64,000 nt of DNA from Nigrospora sphaerica (GCA_018287875.1 JAGVVL010000001.1:6820001-6884000), one strand, 5' to 3'. Counted from the stretch's first letter, positions 9,558-21,050 are shown. Program-made: numbers and translations. The notes: generated from the letters alone by a model not told the origin.

Positions 9558-11030
9558 ATGGGTTCCGTGGGCGAGCACTCGGTGATTGAGGGTGCCGAGG
9601 CGCCCCCGGCCGCTGCCGCTGCCGCTGCCGCGACCAGTCCTGCGCCCCCCGCACCCGCCGCGCCCGCTGCGCCGACCTCGCCCCAGGCAGCGGACAAAGG
9701 CGCCAAGTCCAGGTACTCGGGCAAGCAGCGCGAGCTCCTGAGCGCCATGCTGGACGCCGAGGTGTGGCCTCGCCCCTACTACATCGAGGATGGCCTGCGC
9801 CGGCTGGCCCCGTACGATTACACGTACAACACGTGGTGCAAGCAGCGCTGGCGGGGCCGCGAGCTCCTCGACGTCTTCGACAGCGAGTTCCGGGACCGCC
9901 CGCTGGCCTACTACAAGGCCGCCATGGAGTCCGGCAAGATCATGGTCAACGGCAAGCCCGCCGCTCCGGACCATGTGTTGCAGAACGGCGACCTGGTTTC
10001 CCACAAAATACACCGCCACGAGCCCCCCGTGACGGGGGACCCCATTGGCATCCTCCACGAGGACGAGGACATGATCGTCATCGACAAGCCCTCGGGCATC
10101 CCTGTCCACCCTGCCGGCCGCTACAATTTCAACTCGGTCGTCGAGATAATGAAGGAGGGCCGTGGGCGCGACTGGGTGGCCTACCCCTGCAACCGGCTCG
10201 ACCGGCTCACGAGTGGAATCATGTTCATCGCAAAGGACTCCAAGGCCGCCGGGCGCCTCGGGGCCCAGATCATGGCGCGAAGCGTCCGCAAGGAGTACAT
10301 CGCCCGGGTCATTGGCAATTTCCCCGACGGCGAGGTCGTCTGCGATCAGCCTATCCTGCAGATATCGCCCAAGCTCGGGCTGAACCGTGTGCGCGCGAAC
10401 GGCAAGGCGGCCCGGACCGTCTTCAAGAAGCTTGCCTACTACGGGCCCCCGACGTCGCCGGCCGACCCGTCCGGCAGCGGGGCCGAGGAGAAGGGCCTGC
10501 CTTGGCTCAACAAGGAGGGCTACTCCATCGTGCGCTGCCTGCCGGTGACAGGCCGAACGCACCAGCTGCGCGTCCACCTCCAGCACCTGGGCCATCCCAT
10601 CCAGAACGACCCCATCTATGCAAACCAACGGGTATGGGGCCTCAACCTGGGCCGTGGCGATGCCGATGCCGTCGAGAACACGGACGACGATATTGTGTCC
10701 CGGCTGAACCGCATGGGCAAAGAAGAGGTGGCGGACGCCGTGGCCTACCACGACGAGATGGTGGACGAGTACTACAAGAAGAAGGCCGAAAAGATGTCGG
10801 GGGAGCTCTGCGAAGTCTGTGACACGCCCCTCTACACCGACCCCGGCGAGCAGGAGCTCTCGCTGTGGCTTCACAGTCTTCGGTACGAGGATGCTGGCGG
10901 CGCGTGGGCCTATGTCAGTCCTCTGCCGAAGTGGGCGCTCCCGCCGTCGGGCGCCAGCGGACCAACAGAAGTCGGCAGCATCGAACCTCTGGTCGAGGCA
11001 GTCAAGGAAGTGAACCCAGAGATTGCCTAG
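9558..11030 (+). CDS. RluA-family RNA pseudouridine synthase (Pus9/Rib2-like)
   Basis: A single exon encodes 490 residues from an ATG in near-ideal context (GCCGCCATGG). After an Ala/Pro-rich leader comes DVFDSEFRDRPLAYYKAAME and an S4-like segment (SGKIMVNGKPAAPDHVLQNG). The RluA catalytic domain follows: LHEDEDMIVIDKPSGIPVHP, then CNRLDRLTSGIMF with the catalytic aspartate at about D215, and GRTHQLRVHLQHLGHPI. This matches fungal Pus9/Rib2-type enzymes, which convert tRNA uridine 32 to pseudouridine. The C-terminal deaminase domain of Rib2 is not visible, so Pus9-like is the better name. About 100 residues after the domain include two CxxC-like pairs (CEVC and nearby) and no known motif. 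An in-frame upstream ATG at 9483 could add 25 residues. Confidence 0.92.
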   Translation: MGSVGEHSVIEGAEAPPAAAAAAAATSPAPPAPAAPAAPTSPQAADKGAKSRYSGKQRELLSAMLDAEVWPRPYYIEDGLRRLAPYDYTYNTWCKQRWRGRELLDVFDSEFRDRPLAYYKAAMESGKIMVNGKPAAPDHVLQNGDLVSHKIHRHEPPVTGDPIGILHEDEDMIVIDKPSGIPVHPAGRYNFNSVVEIMKEGRGRDWVAYPCNRLDRLTSGIMFIAKDSKAAGRLGAQIMARSVRKEYIARVIGNFPDGEVVCDQPILQISPKLGLNRVRANGKAARTVFKKLAYYGPPTSPADPSGSGAEEKGLPWLNKEGYSIVRCLPVTGRTHQLRVHLQHLGHPIQNDPIYANQRVWGLNLGRGDADAVENTDDDIVSRLNRMGKEEVADAVAYHDEMVDEYYKKKAEKMSGELCEVCDTPLYTDPGEQELSLWLHSLRYEDAGGAWAYVSPLPKWALPPSGASGPTEVGSIEPLVEAVKEVNPEIA

Positions 11031-12679
11031 GCTGGCGTCCCTAGGCTGGCGTCCCGCGCGGCCAGCCCCAGTGGCCGGGGCGCCTCCGTCTTCCCCGGGT
11101 GGCAGTTCTCAACATCGGTTGTGGCCGGACTGAAGCAAAGCGTTGCTAGTAGCTTTCTGCCTGGCTGGCAGTCCGGTCCACACACACACAACCCCAGGAG
11201 ACCGAGCACGGCCATGTCTCCGGAGTAAGCACGTCCGATATCTCGATTCACGCAGGCCGTGCCTGTTGCGCACCCTCAGACACTGTCGGCATTGCAGCGA
11301 CCTGGGTGGTAGACGGCAGAGACTTCCTTTGCCTAGTTGTCACGATGGCGCCAATATAAAGTTTTTCTATGCAGCAGTTTCGAACACGCGAAGAAGAACC
11401 TGCCGGCACTAGAAAGAGGGGGCGTTCGCCACGAACTACGTACTTGCGGAACAGACGTAGGCCATCCTTACACATGGCCGCTTTGAACTCTGTTGTTGCG
11501 TACCGCTCTGGCAACGGCGAGATGGCCGTCGTAGCGCCACGTGCCGTTTCAACTTTCAGCGCGCGCCTCTGCAGTGGTGGGTCGAGTGGGCGAACAGCCA
11601 TCAACCTGCTCGATCCCCCCTTCCCCTCTCGCCCCCTTCCAGGGCGGCGGCGACGAAGTGCACTGTGTTTTCCCCCTGTGCAGCAGCGACCGCGGGGACG
11701 GGCTTTGGGCACTGGCGTGTTGATGACCCTAAACAGCACTTGTTTGGAACTATGCTGTTCTCAGCAGCATGGCATTCCGGTCGAAACTCTTGCCATTGCG
11801 GCATCGGCAGCACGGAGCAACGACGCAAACCTCCTTGGCCCCAGCTAAGTAAGCTCCCGTCGCGCGCGCCTGACCCGAGACAAAATGCGCAGTAGACATC
11901 TCATCAGAACTGCGTCGCCCTCGCGCACCTGACCATCCCTACAGGACGCCATGACATACCACATGTACATATGATAGTTATCGCAACAGGGTCCCTTCAG
12001 GGGACGGACGGCGGGATGAACGGCGCACTCCACTCTGGCTGTGAGGCGCCTTCCGTGTCCGATCTGACCGCGGGTTTCGTACTGGCCCATTGCACTGATT
12101 TCACTATGTCATAGGACTCCCGATGAGAAAGGGGGGAAGGGGGAGGGGGCCTGGCCTCGTCTCCATCATGACGGAGCAATCGATGGGCCCTACCTATGGA
12201 ACAGTGAAGAAAGCCAGCTGGCTACCTGTCCGCCTGCAAGCCCGACAGTCCGTTCGTTTACCCTCCGTAGAAGCAAGGTGTTGATGAAAACCCCGCGATT
12301 GTCGGCGCCACCCCCATCGCACTACAGTTGAGGGGCGGCGTATTCCTTGGTTCGCAACAGACGGGCGATAAGAAGCACATCGCTGGTGAGGCGCGGACAT
12401 CAGCGGTCCGGTGGACCCACCAGACGTCAAACCAGCCGACTAGCGCATCGTGCGGCCCTGCCTGCTGCTGTTGCTGCTGCTGCTGCTACTGCGCAGCCTG
12501 CGTCTTTTGTCGTGCGTGTGTGAGTGCGAATGAGTGAGCGGACGGCGGGCAGCCCGGGGGGGGGGCGGCCGGCCTGGAAGTTGCCCTATCGAGCGGCCTG
12601 TCTGTCTCGTCTCGTCTGTGTACTTAGGTTCAGCTCCAATGGCCTTGGCTCGCTGTCCGTCTGCGCATTACGGCGCAGC

Positions 12680-12680
<1 letters not shown>

Positions 12681-12740
<60 letters not shown>
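12681..12740. repeat. (GCT)20 trinucleotide microsatellite
   Basis: Twenty uninterrupted GCT/AGC units lie in an intergenic stretch. It would encode poly-Leu, poly-Ala or poly-Cys on one strand and poly-Gln, poly-Ser or poly-Ala on the other, but no surrounding gene is supported. Length polymorphism between strains is expected. Confidence 0.97.
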
Positions 12741-12741
<1 letters not shown>

Positions 12742-13452
12742 CTTGCTGCTGATGGTAGGTCCCTCTTTCGGCCGAGTTGGGTTTCCGTCTTCCCAGAAAC
12801 GGGGGGCTTGAGGGAGTCTGCCCACCCAAACCCCGGCTCACCCTCGCCCCGGAAGGTGTCATTTCCCTGCCACGGCGTTGGACCCATGCCACACACCCAT
12901 GGCAATACCCATTCCATGGCATCCATACCCATGGCGACCAGGGCTGCTGGGCGCTCTCTCAGAGTGCTGCATTTGCTCTCCTCGGCACTTTCCAGACCCC
13001 CCGCCACTCCTTCAGGGGGGTCCATCGTGGGTCCCAAAACAGCTGCTAAGGACAATAGCGCAAACTCTAATCAACACTGCATCCCGGAAACTGCCAAGCC
13101 GCTTTATGCTACTAGGCCTTGCGTAGCAATCGACGAGCAGAACGGTTCCGCGCTGGAGGGTGGGAGGGGCCCCGGGGCAGGCCAGCGGGCCAGTAAGCCA
13201 GCCAGTCGACTACCAGCGAGCAACCAGCAGAGCATCAGCCAGAGCCCGCCCGCCCCCAGGGTCAGGGCAGGGAGGAGACGACTCCGCGAGGCCCAGCGCC
13301 GCCAGTACGTCCGGGTACTTTGTCTCGCCGTGCTTAGGCCTGCCGGTCTTCGCCATGACGAGGGCGACGGGTTCTGGGACTAAGCCACGCAGGGGCTGCC
13401 ATGCTTGCCTGGGGAACCGGTTCTCGCAGCCAGCGTGCCACGGCCCACGCTG

Positions 13453-13472
13453 CCCCCCCCCCCCCCCCCCCC
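13453..13472. repeat. poly-C homopolymer, 20 nt
   Basis: A run of 20 C residues in intergenic DNA. The exact length is a likely sequencing or assembly uncertainty. Confidence 0.95.
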
Positions 13473-14293
13473 AGGACGCTTCCCTGCCTCACGCCAGTGT
13501 AAGCCAGCGCGCCGCGTGCTGGCCGCATCATCATCGGCCGTGTCTGGAACGATCCCCAAAGCGTCGTGAGCTCGCGATACCTGCGGCTACTTCCAGTGGC
13601 AGCCTGCCTACCTGGGCGGGCAGGCAGCGTGCTTCCGGACGGGGGGGGGATGGAGGGGGAGGGCACCGTTCGTGGACGTTGCCTTAGGTACCGCTCGCAA
13701 CCCGGCACGCCACCAGTATACACGCCCTTGGAGCCGAGCAGCGTCTGATGGTCTAGCAGCCGCCGTATCCCACCGTATGGCCAGCGCGTATCGTCTCGCC
13801 GGCCGCAACGTTCAGAGATGGCCGTCCGGTACGGAGTGTACTTACTCGACCACCCACACCCCCCTCCCATATTGCGTCGACGCCGGTGCTGTTTACCCCC
13901 CCCTTGCTGGCATGTGGCAGCAAGTCTCTTCATCATGCAGCCGTGCTTGTCTAGTTTGCGTCTGTAGGTGTATGTACGGGGTAGGTAGCTACCTGTCAGG
14001 ACTTGAGGTGTTCGATCGGGGGCGTGGTGGGAGAAGGTACGCCGAGGCTTGTATTCCACACGACCTAACGACCGAACAGAGACTGGATGAAGCTGTGGAT
14101 ACAGTCTCCCGTTGCCAGTGCGAGCGTGCGAGCCCACCCTGCGCAGACCCATCCTCACTAACAAACCCTGGCCTGCCTTGGATGACACCCTGCTACGTGA
14201 GCTATGTCTTTATAAATGTCCAGCCATGACGCCTGGCTCAGGACCCTTGGAGTTCTCGATCATCTCAACTGCCCCATCTTGCTCCTATCAGAC

Positions 14294-16123
14294 ATGGCTG
14301 ATACCTCAACTTTTCCTTCCCGAAGCACTTCGCCCATCTCGAATTCCGGTTCACCAGGCAAGATGACCAAGTCCACGGTAGACTCGACCAAGTCCTCCAA
14401 GCGTAAGGGTAAGTCGGCCGGGGGTGGCGGTGGTGATGGTGGCGGCGGTCCTGGCTGTCGCCCGCGGTGCCAGGCGCCCCTCCCCCCTCCAAGGCGAGCG
14501 CCGGATGTTAACCAGGCCACGGCAGGCACCCGAAGCGTTTCTACCCTCACGCCGGCCCAGCTCGCCCGGAAGCGTGCCAACGACCGGGAGGCCCAACGGG
14601 CCATCCGGGCCCGCACCAAGGAGCACATCGAGAACCTCGAGCGCGAGATCGAGGAGCTGCGGAGCTCCCAGAGCCGGGACGAGACGGTCCGGAACCTGCT
14701 ACGGAGGAACAAGGCGCTCGAGGACGAGCTGCAGCGGATGCGGGAGAGCATGGGCATCACCAGCGGCGGCCCTCGCAGCATGTACCACCAGTCCGGTAAG
14801 CCTCCTTCCCTGGCAGCCATGGTCTGCTGGCCGCGGGCTGACGACAGACGTCGCGCAGCCTACCACAGCCCCGGCTCGCGAGCCTCCCCCCTGGCCCAGG
14901 GCTCGTCCGAGTACCCGGGCATGCACGACATCCCGTCCTACGACCACATGACCAGCTCGGGCGAGCCGTGGTCGTCGACCGTGTCGTGCGCCGTCCCCTC
15001 AACCGTGTCCAGCCCCTCGTCGTCGGGCGCGACGGACGACCTCGGCAGCGCCTACTACCCGACGAGCGCGCCGGCGTCATTACTCGACCGGTCGGGCCTC
15101 TCGTCGAGCATGAACTCGCCAACGGCGTCGTGCATCAGCGGCAAGCTGGGCTACGAAGACATCAAGTCTGGTAAGTCGAGTGTTTGGCGGCGAGGGAATG
15201 GTGGAGCTGAAGGTCTAATCGAAGTCAGATCTCGGGTGCCCCCAAATCAGCGTGCTCCCCATGCCGCAGACATACCAGCAGCCGCCGCCCTGGAACATGT
15301 ACCCCATGTACTACCAAGGCTCCCAAGCCCTGTGAGCGGCAATGGCAATGCGCGGTACTGGGAGGTACCCGTGCTGGTAGCACCGCCCGACACGACGGGC
15401 GATTCCCTCCTCGTTGGCTACATACACGACTGCCGGCGTCTCGTCAGCCTGGCCGGCGGCCGGCCGCATCCCGAAATCGTCTTTGGGCCCGCCTGCCCCA
15501 ACATTCGCCCTCTCGTCGTCGACCCGCCACCGTGGATGACCACGACCGACCCGCACCACCACCACCGCAATCCTCACCCTCCTACCCACGGCGGCACGTC
15601 GGACTCTTCCTCGTTGTCCTCGCCGGCGTCGCCGGCCCCTTCCCACCCCCTCGTCGAACTCCTCGCTGCCTATTTCGACAAGCAGAAGATGCACAGGACG
15701 CTCGAGCGGGTTGGCTGCTTCGTCCTTTGCCAGCGACTGGTGGCTTGGCTGATCCACCCGACACCAGAGACATATGCCGGGCTGGGGGCGCTGGCACCGC
15801 GCCCCTGCCAGCAGGCCGTCGCGCACAGCCAATGGGTCGATTTCGTGCTCTGGGGCCGGCTACGCGAGGTCATCCTGCAGAAGGCGGACGCATACGCCAC
15901 CGAGGAGTTCCTCCACTTCTACTGTATAAACTTACGTTTGCCGCATTGGCATGGCGGGCCATCCGAGGCATTTCACCGCGACGACGCCACGGGCGCGCTG
16001 CGTCTCACCGACTCTTTTATTCACCATGTACTCGACCCCCGGCGGTGGTCACTAGGGGAGGATTTCTTCAGGCGTTACCCGGAGCTCGCGGGCGTCGTCG
16101 CTTTCGAGAGCTACGACTACTAA
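14294..16123 (+). CDS. bZIP transcription factor with DUF3425-like C-terminal region (exon structure uncertain)
   Basis: Exon 1 (14294-14795) begins MADTSTFPSRS and encodes a basic region (LARKRANDREAQRAIRART, about residues 98-116) followed by a leucine-zipper-like heptad helix, so the protein should bind DNA as a dimer in the nucleus. A 63-nt GTAAGC...CAG intron leads to exon 2 (14859-15170), which is Ser/Pro-rich. After the GTAAGT donor at 15171, two acceptors compete. The CAG ending at 15228 gives a convincing segment (TYQQPPPWNMYPMYY) but a stop at 15333-15335 (306 residues). The CAG ending at 15269 stays in the long frame to 16123 (555 residues). The downstream frame is typical DUF3425: WEVPVLVAPP, HPLVELLAAYFD, PTPETYAGL, WVDFVLWGRLREVIL, DPRRWSLGEDFFRRYPEL. 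An extra intron 15332-15447 could link both (530 residues). The upstream in-frame ATG at 14216 is less likely to be the start. Confidence 0.8.
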   Translation: MADTSTFPSRSTSPISNSGSPGKMTKSTVDSTKSSKRKGKSAGGGGGDGGGGPGCRPRCQAPLPPPRRAPDVNQATAGTRSVSTLTPAQLARKRANDREAQRAIRARTKEHIENLEREIEELRSSQSRDETVRNLLRRNKALEDELQRMRESMGITSGGPRSMYHQSGKPPSLAAMVCWPRADDRRRAAYHSPGSRASPLAQGSSEYPGMHDIPSYDHMTSSGEPWSSTVSCAVPSTVSSPSSSGATDDLGSAYYPTSAPASLLDRSGLSSSMNSPTASCISGKLGYEDIKSGKSSVWRRGNGGAEGLIEVRSRVPPNQRAPHAADIPAAAALEHVPHVLPRLPSPVSGNGNARYWEVPVLVAPPDTTGDSLLVGYIHDCRRLVSLAGGRPHPEIVFGPACPNIRPLVVDPPPWMTTTDPHHHHRNPHPPTHGGTSDSSSLSSPASPAPSHPLVELLAAYFDKQKMHRTLERVGCFVLCQRLVAWLIHPTPETYAGLGALAPRPCQQAVAHSQWVDFVLWGRLREVILQKADAYATEEFLHFYCINLRLPHWHGGPSEAFHRDDATGALRLTDSFIHHVLDPRRWSLGEDFFRRYPELAGVVAFESYDY

Positions 16124-17580
16124 GTCCGCCATGCGGCGGCGTGGGGCGCTATGGGGATACTACTGTGTCTTTTTTTTGGTTGGATTTTTGTTTTCATGCT
16201 CACTTTTGGGAAACGGCTGATTTGGGAATGGATGGCAGCCACGCATGGCATGGCTTTTGTCCGGGGACATCATTGGAACAGGCGCTGGCCTTGGGCATTT
16301 TGATACCACGGGGTATTCTGGAGTTGGCTGCTGCTGCTGCTTTTCTCGCTCTACATGTTTACTAGGTTTCGTTCCTCGCGAGTGGGGGTGGCAGCGGGGG
16401 AGGGGTGGGAGGCAGGCAAATGTGTTTTTTTTTTCCCCTCTGCTTTTTTCGGTTTGTCGTTTCCTCTTCGGTTTCACGGGATCACGGGACCACAAAAAGG
16501 CTCAAGCGCTGCATTGGGCGCACGCTGCCTGTATGGGTATGGGTATACGAACAAATCATCAATAGAGAAAGGGCCCTCAACAGCCAGGCCTCCATGCTCC
16601 AATCTTGGTCCGGCACTTCATCAGAATACAAAGTACAAGTCGCCACGCATCGGCCTGCCGCATTTGCCCGTACTCCTCCCAACCCCCGGCCGGTCCATAC
16701 GGCTGGATGCAAGCGTCGAATGCCTGTATGTACCATGTACTATTACTCTGAAGGGGGTTGCCAGACGGCCTAGGACGGACTATACCGTGCCGAGTCTCGA
16801 TGACCTCGGGATCCACCGCGACAACGATCCGAGCATCCATCCGTAACCAATCCGACGAGCCGCGCGTTGCTGCTGCGGTACTATGTCCCCTCTCCCCACC
16901 CCCTCCGGGTCTGACCATGCGACCTTGGGCAAAATTTCTCCGCGTTGGCTCACCTACGCTGAGACGCCGGCCCAGATGCCGCCATCGGAAACGTACCAGA
17001 CGGAACCCGCCCTGCCGTGGAGCCGGGCAGGGCGAGACGCGTGGGAACGGGCCAGAAGAACCAGGTACCGGCGCCTGTGTGAGAGGGGGAAGGGGCAGAG
17101 ACGAGAAAGAGAGGGAGCGACGGAGACAGAGGGAGAGAGGGAGAGAACGTGCGTGGACAGGCTACTGGGATCGAACCTGACAGGGCGGCCGAGGAGCCCC
17201 GAGTTTCAGCCCATGTGGACAGCGCTATACAAGCATCCCGAAGGTGAGATATACGGGTAGCAGCCAAACCGGGCGGGACCGATGATTGGATCCGCTGCCA
17301 CGGACCCTGCAAGCGGCTGCAGCGACGACGGGCCAATTTTTTTTTCCTTCTCTTTCCGTCTGCACGCCCTGGCAGTGGCTTTTTGGGCAAATCTTCGAAT
17401 AGAGAACTCCGGGAGGTCCAGCTAGGCAGTTCAGCAGTATATACCCCGATCTACATAGGTACGTAGCCCAGCCGGGGCGTGAGAACATACGAGTGGCGCG
17501 TACAGTAGCAAGCATGTAGGTGGTATTCGATTGTGTCGAGCGGTAGTAGTCGTCGGGCGCTACGTAAACATGATAGACAC

Positions 17581-17665
17581 ACTCGCACCCAAGCACGTAC
17601 GCGCATACACGCACATACACGCAGACACACACATCTATACACCTACACACCTACACACACACACG
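17581..17665. repeat. imperfect CA-rich repeat
   Basis: A degenerate run of ACAC and ACGC dinucleotides with TA interruptions, followed by a GA/G-rich tract to about 17703. It has no coding context. Confidence 0.8.
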
Positions 17666-18081
17666 TAGAGAGACAGGGGGAGAGAGTGAGAGGGGGGGGG
17701 GAGGTTTGGAGGGAACACCGAGGAAAACCTCAGACTTGCTTGCCCCCCTTCCCCGGTACGATTGGCCAGGCGAACGAGCCAAGGACGATAAACTACTGTA
17801 CGGATTGGATAGGGCCCCCACACCCTCTCCTTCTTCTGCTCCGGGCGACCCTGGCAGGCACTAACAGAGTAGCGACCAGCCCGTTAATTGCCTAGTTGCA
17901 AATTCGTGGCCTCGTCTCGAGGTTCCACACCCCCCGGGGAATGGATGGGTGGACGATGTGCTGACGCTAGGAAGCCGGATGGGGATGGAGACGAAAGGGA
18001 GATTCATAGATCCATTGGGCGGGATTCCGCTCGGGGGGTGTTCGGAAGAGAGAGAGAGGGGGGAGGGACAGAGAAAGAGAT

Positions 18082-18085
<4 letters not shown>

Positions 18086-18127
<42 letters not shown>
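18086..18127. repeat. (GA)n dinucleotide microsatellite
   Basis: An almost perfect GA array of about 42 nt, flanked by purine-rich DNA from about 18040 to 18170. Polypurine/polypyrimidine tracts like this can form triplex DNA. Confidence 0.93.
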
Positions 18128-18133
<6 letters not shown>

Positions 18134-18474
18134 AGGGAGCGAGTGAGAGAGACAGAGAAAGGGCCTAACAAAGGTCCCCGCGAAAAAAAGGTCGTCGAGC
18201 GATCTACTACTACTGGGCCACAATGGCATCATCCAATGGCTGGTCAGGGACGCGGCCAATCAGCGAGGCGAGAGGGCCCAACGCGAACAACGCCAGACAG
18301 AGCGAACTGCCGCCGCCGTCGGGGGTTCGTCTTTCTCTCCATCTTTTCTTTTTTCCCGGCCTGTCTCGCCGTCCAGCCCTGCTAGTCGTGGTAATAATAG
18401 TCCAAGGCGGCCTGATCGGCCAAGAGGCGCAGCCACATGATGATGGGGTTGCGGCCGCAATGACGATGACGAAC

Positions 18475-18700
18475 GACGACTACTGCTACTATTACCACCA
18501 CTATTACTACTCCTACTACTGCTACTACTACTCCTACTACTACTGCTACTACTGCTGCTGCTACTGCTACTGCTGCTACTGCTGCTACTACTGCTGCTCC
18601 TGCTGCTCCTGCTGCTCCTGCTGCTCCTGCTGCTCCTGCTGCTCCTGCTGCTCCTGCTGCTCCTGCTGCTCCTGCTGCTCCTACTGCTACTACGGCCGCG
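18475..18700. repeat. triplet tract with a 10-copy TGCTGCTCC minisatellite
   Basis: A pyrimidine-biased CTN/TAC triplet tract leads into ten exact tandem copies of the nonamer TGCTGCTCC (18592-18681), then decays into CTACTGC units. All units keep a period of three, so both strands stay open and produce long artificial Cys/Tyr- or Arg/Ser-rich ORFs. Confidence 0.95.
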
Positions 18701-20520
18701 CAAGGGTGGTAATATTAGCGGCGGTGGAATAGATATGGACAGCAAGGACGGCCAGGGTAGCTACGGTTTGCGAGGCATACTCTAACGGCTCCAGCGGCAC
18801 ATAGTCGTCTGGGACGGGGCATTAGTAGAGAGGTCTATTATGGGGAAGGGGGGCCTTACTACCACTCACTAGGTGGCATAGCCCTGTGGTGGTGGACAAG
18901 TGGGCAGACCGCAGTGGGCAAAACGGGGGACGGTGTCGTTTCTACAAAACTACGCACGCTCTCGTATGATTCTTCCGTAACGGCCCTTTGGGGTGGAGGG
19001 AACTCGTCAGGCCGGGGCCGGGGCATGGGCTCTCTCTCTTTCTTCCCCCTCTGGCTGACTTGCCCTGGCCTCCCCCCGGGAACGCAATTAGCATGTTGTG
19101 GAGTCCCCTGCTTTACGTATGCACCCGGCACCTCCACCCTATTTTGCCTTACCTGGGCTGCGACTACGAAGAGAGGGGCCCAGGAGGGGCCCAGGAGGAG
19201 CTCCCCTCCCCTCCCCCCAAGCTAAACCACAGGACGAGCCGGCGAGAGAGAGAACCCCCGAGAGCCGTTTTTGAAGAATGGAGCCCTTTTTTTGTGGCAG
19301 GGCTTGGGGTTCCTCTCTACCCCTTCCGGGGCTAGCTGGGCAGGGCCTTCCTTGCCGGCGATCATTATTGGCCTTGGAAGATCGACCCTTGGCACGCTTC
19401 CGGCCGGGGGGTGGGAAGGGACCACAACACTCAGGAAGAGGAAAGGGAAAACAGGGGCCGACTACACCTACAAAGAGATGGGCCAGCGAAGGGGGGGTGG
19501 GAGAGGAAGGGGTGGGGAGGGGAGACGAGGGGAGGCGGTCCCGTTGCTGGCCATGGGCAGGCCCAATTGTAACGGACGAGACTCCGGCCACATGGGACCG
19601 AGGGGGGAACATACAGGGGCCGGCCAGCGCACACGGACGCTCGTGCCAGAAGGAGGCAGAGGATTCGAGGGACGAAGCTGACAAGAGAGGGCGAGAGTGA
19701 GTGTGTGTGGGTGTGAGAATGTGAGGGTGTAATTATGCGCGTGTAAGTGAGAGATGGAGAGGCGCGGAGGATGAGGCGGTGAACGGCGGACACGGGCATG
19801 TCCATGTGTACACCACCTTCTGTCGGCGTATTGGCTTCCAATGGGGTGTTTTGTATTCTTTTGTTTTTCTTTTGTTTCTTCCGGGAGTGGCAAGTCGCGG
19901 ACATGTCCGATACGCGTTCGCCCGACCGTCCCCCTCGGCCAGGGGAGGAGAGGACGGCACAAACACGACCTGGGGTTCGTGTTTTGTCTGGGTCCGGGGG
20001 GGTGAGAGACAAAGGTAGGGAGGCAGGCGTGCTGTAGCGGCCCTGATGATGAGCACGAGGTCCATCTCGTGGCCGAGAGAATACGGACAACGAACGGTTC
20101 GGCTCCTTCGTCATCCTTCTCGGACGGGTATATGCCCAAAGGTAAAAGCAAAAAAATGGGCGCCAGCCATGAGCGGCCTGGTTAACCTGGTACCCGGAGC
20201 GGCCATTTCCTTCAGCGCCTTGGGCGGTCCCAATCCCGACGACCAGGGCTCCCGGACTCGTGGCCGCCTCCCAGATGCATGGGATCTTAGCAGCGGGGTG
20301 CCGTCTTTTTTTTTCTCCTCTCCCCTTCGATGGCGGGAGTGTGGAAATACCATCTCAATCTCTATAGTACCCAACGCTCCCGCCTTGCCCGTGGGGCTGT
20401 CCTCCAGCCTTTCCCTCAATGCCCAGGCACCCCGTCCCGCCCTCCGGCCCTCTTTTTATTTTACGAATACCTCTCCTTACGGGGAACATCTACGAAACCC
20501 ACGCATGCACGTACCAAACA

Positions 20521-20544
20521 CACGCACGCACGCACGCACGCACG
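20521..20544. repeat. (CACG)6 tetranucleotide repeat
   Basis: Six perfect CACG units in intergenic DNA. A second array of the same unit lies about 480 nt downstream. Confidence 0.95.
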
Positions 20545-21022
20545 GGCAGACTGCGTTGGCTTTCCTGTGACCGCCTGCGATAGCCCTGGTAGTATTCCGC
20601 CCTGCCCCATCATCCCATGCATGCCACCCCTCCCCACCTAACGGGATCCCAAATGTGACGGATTGGGCCCTGTCCACCAGGATCGCAGAGAGAGAGAGGG
20701 GGGGGGTGGACGGGTGTGCCAGATGAACGTTTGTGGTATGAAACCGTGACTATCCCTCCCTTCCCTGCCTCTTTTTCCCCATTTGACTCTGAACTCTGTT
20801 TGAAGCTCCCGCGGATGGCCCGCTGCTGCCGCCGTCGCCGCTGCCGCTGCCGCCGGCTCTCGCTGGCTTGGTCGTGCATACTAAGGGCCTTCCATGCATG
20901 CACGTATTCTGGCCTGGGGAGGGGAGGGTAGAGGGGGGGTGTAGTCGGAAAGGGATAGGATGGGATGGTAGTGGCATGGCAATTGGGTAGGGCCCTGGCA
21001 GCCTGACCTGCGCTGTGCGTCA

Positions 21023-21050
21023 CACGCACGCACGCACGCACGCACGCACG
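21023..21050. repeat. (CACG)7 tetranucleotide repeat
   Basis: Seven CACG units following a CACA start. It is the same unit as the array at 20521. A shorter ACGC run also occurs near 28196-28208. Confidence 0.95.

Larger units (their letters stand above)
11031..14293. other. gene-poor region with simple repeats
   Basis: About 3.3 kb without a supported gene. It holds imperfect CTG triplets (12462-12490), a pure 60-nt GCT array (12681-12740), a 20-nt C run (13453-13472) and other short G/C runs. The long ORFs here are by-products of these repeats or overlap on both strands. Confidence 0.6.

Noticed and set aside
12524..13055. ORFs with poly-Cys, poly-Ala, poly-Gln or poly-Ser
   Set aside because: They are translations of the GCT microsatellite in different frames, with no flanking domain.
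17160..17200. Second T-loop-like word (GGTTCGATCCC, reverse)
   Set aside because: The stem fails after two pairs and no cloverleaf can be drawn.
18223..18745. Long ORFs rich in Cys/Tyr (forward) and Ser/Arg (reverse)
   Set aside because: They consist almost wholly of the triplet and nonamer repeat and lack any non-repeat protein-like part.
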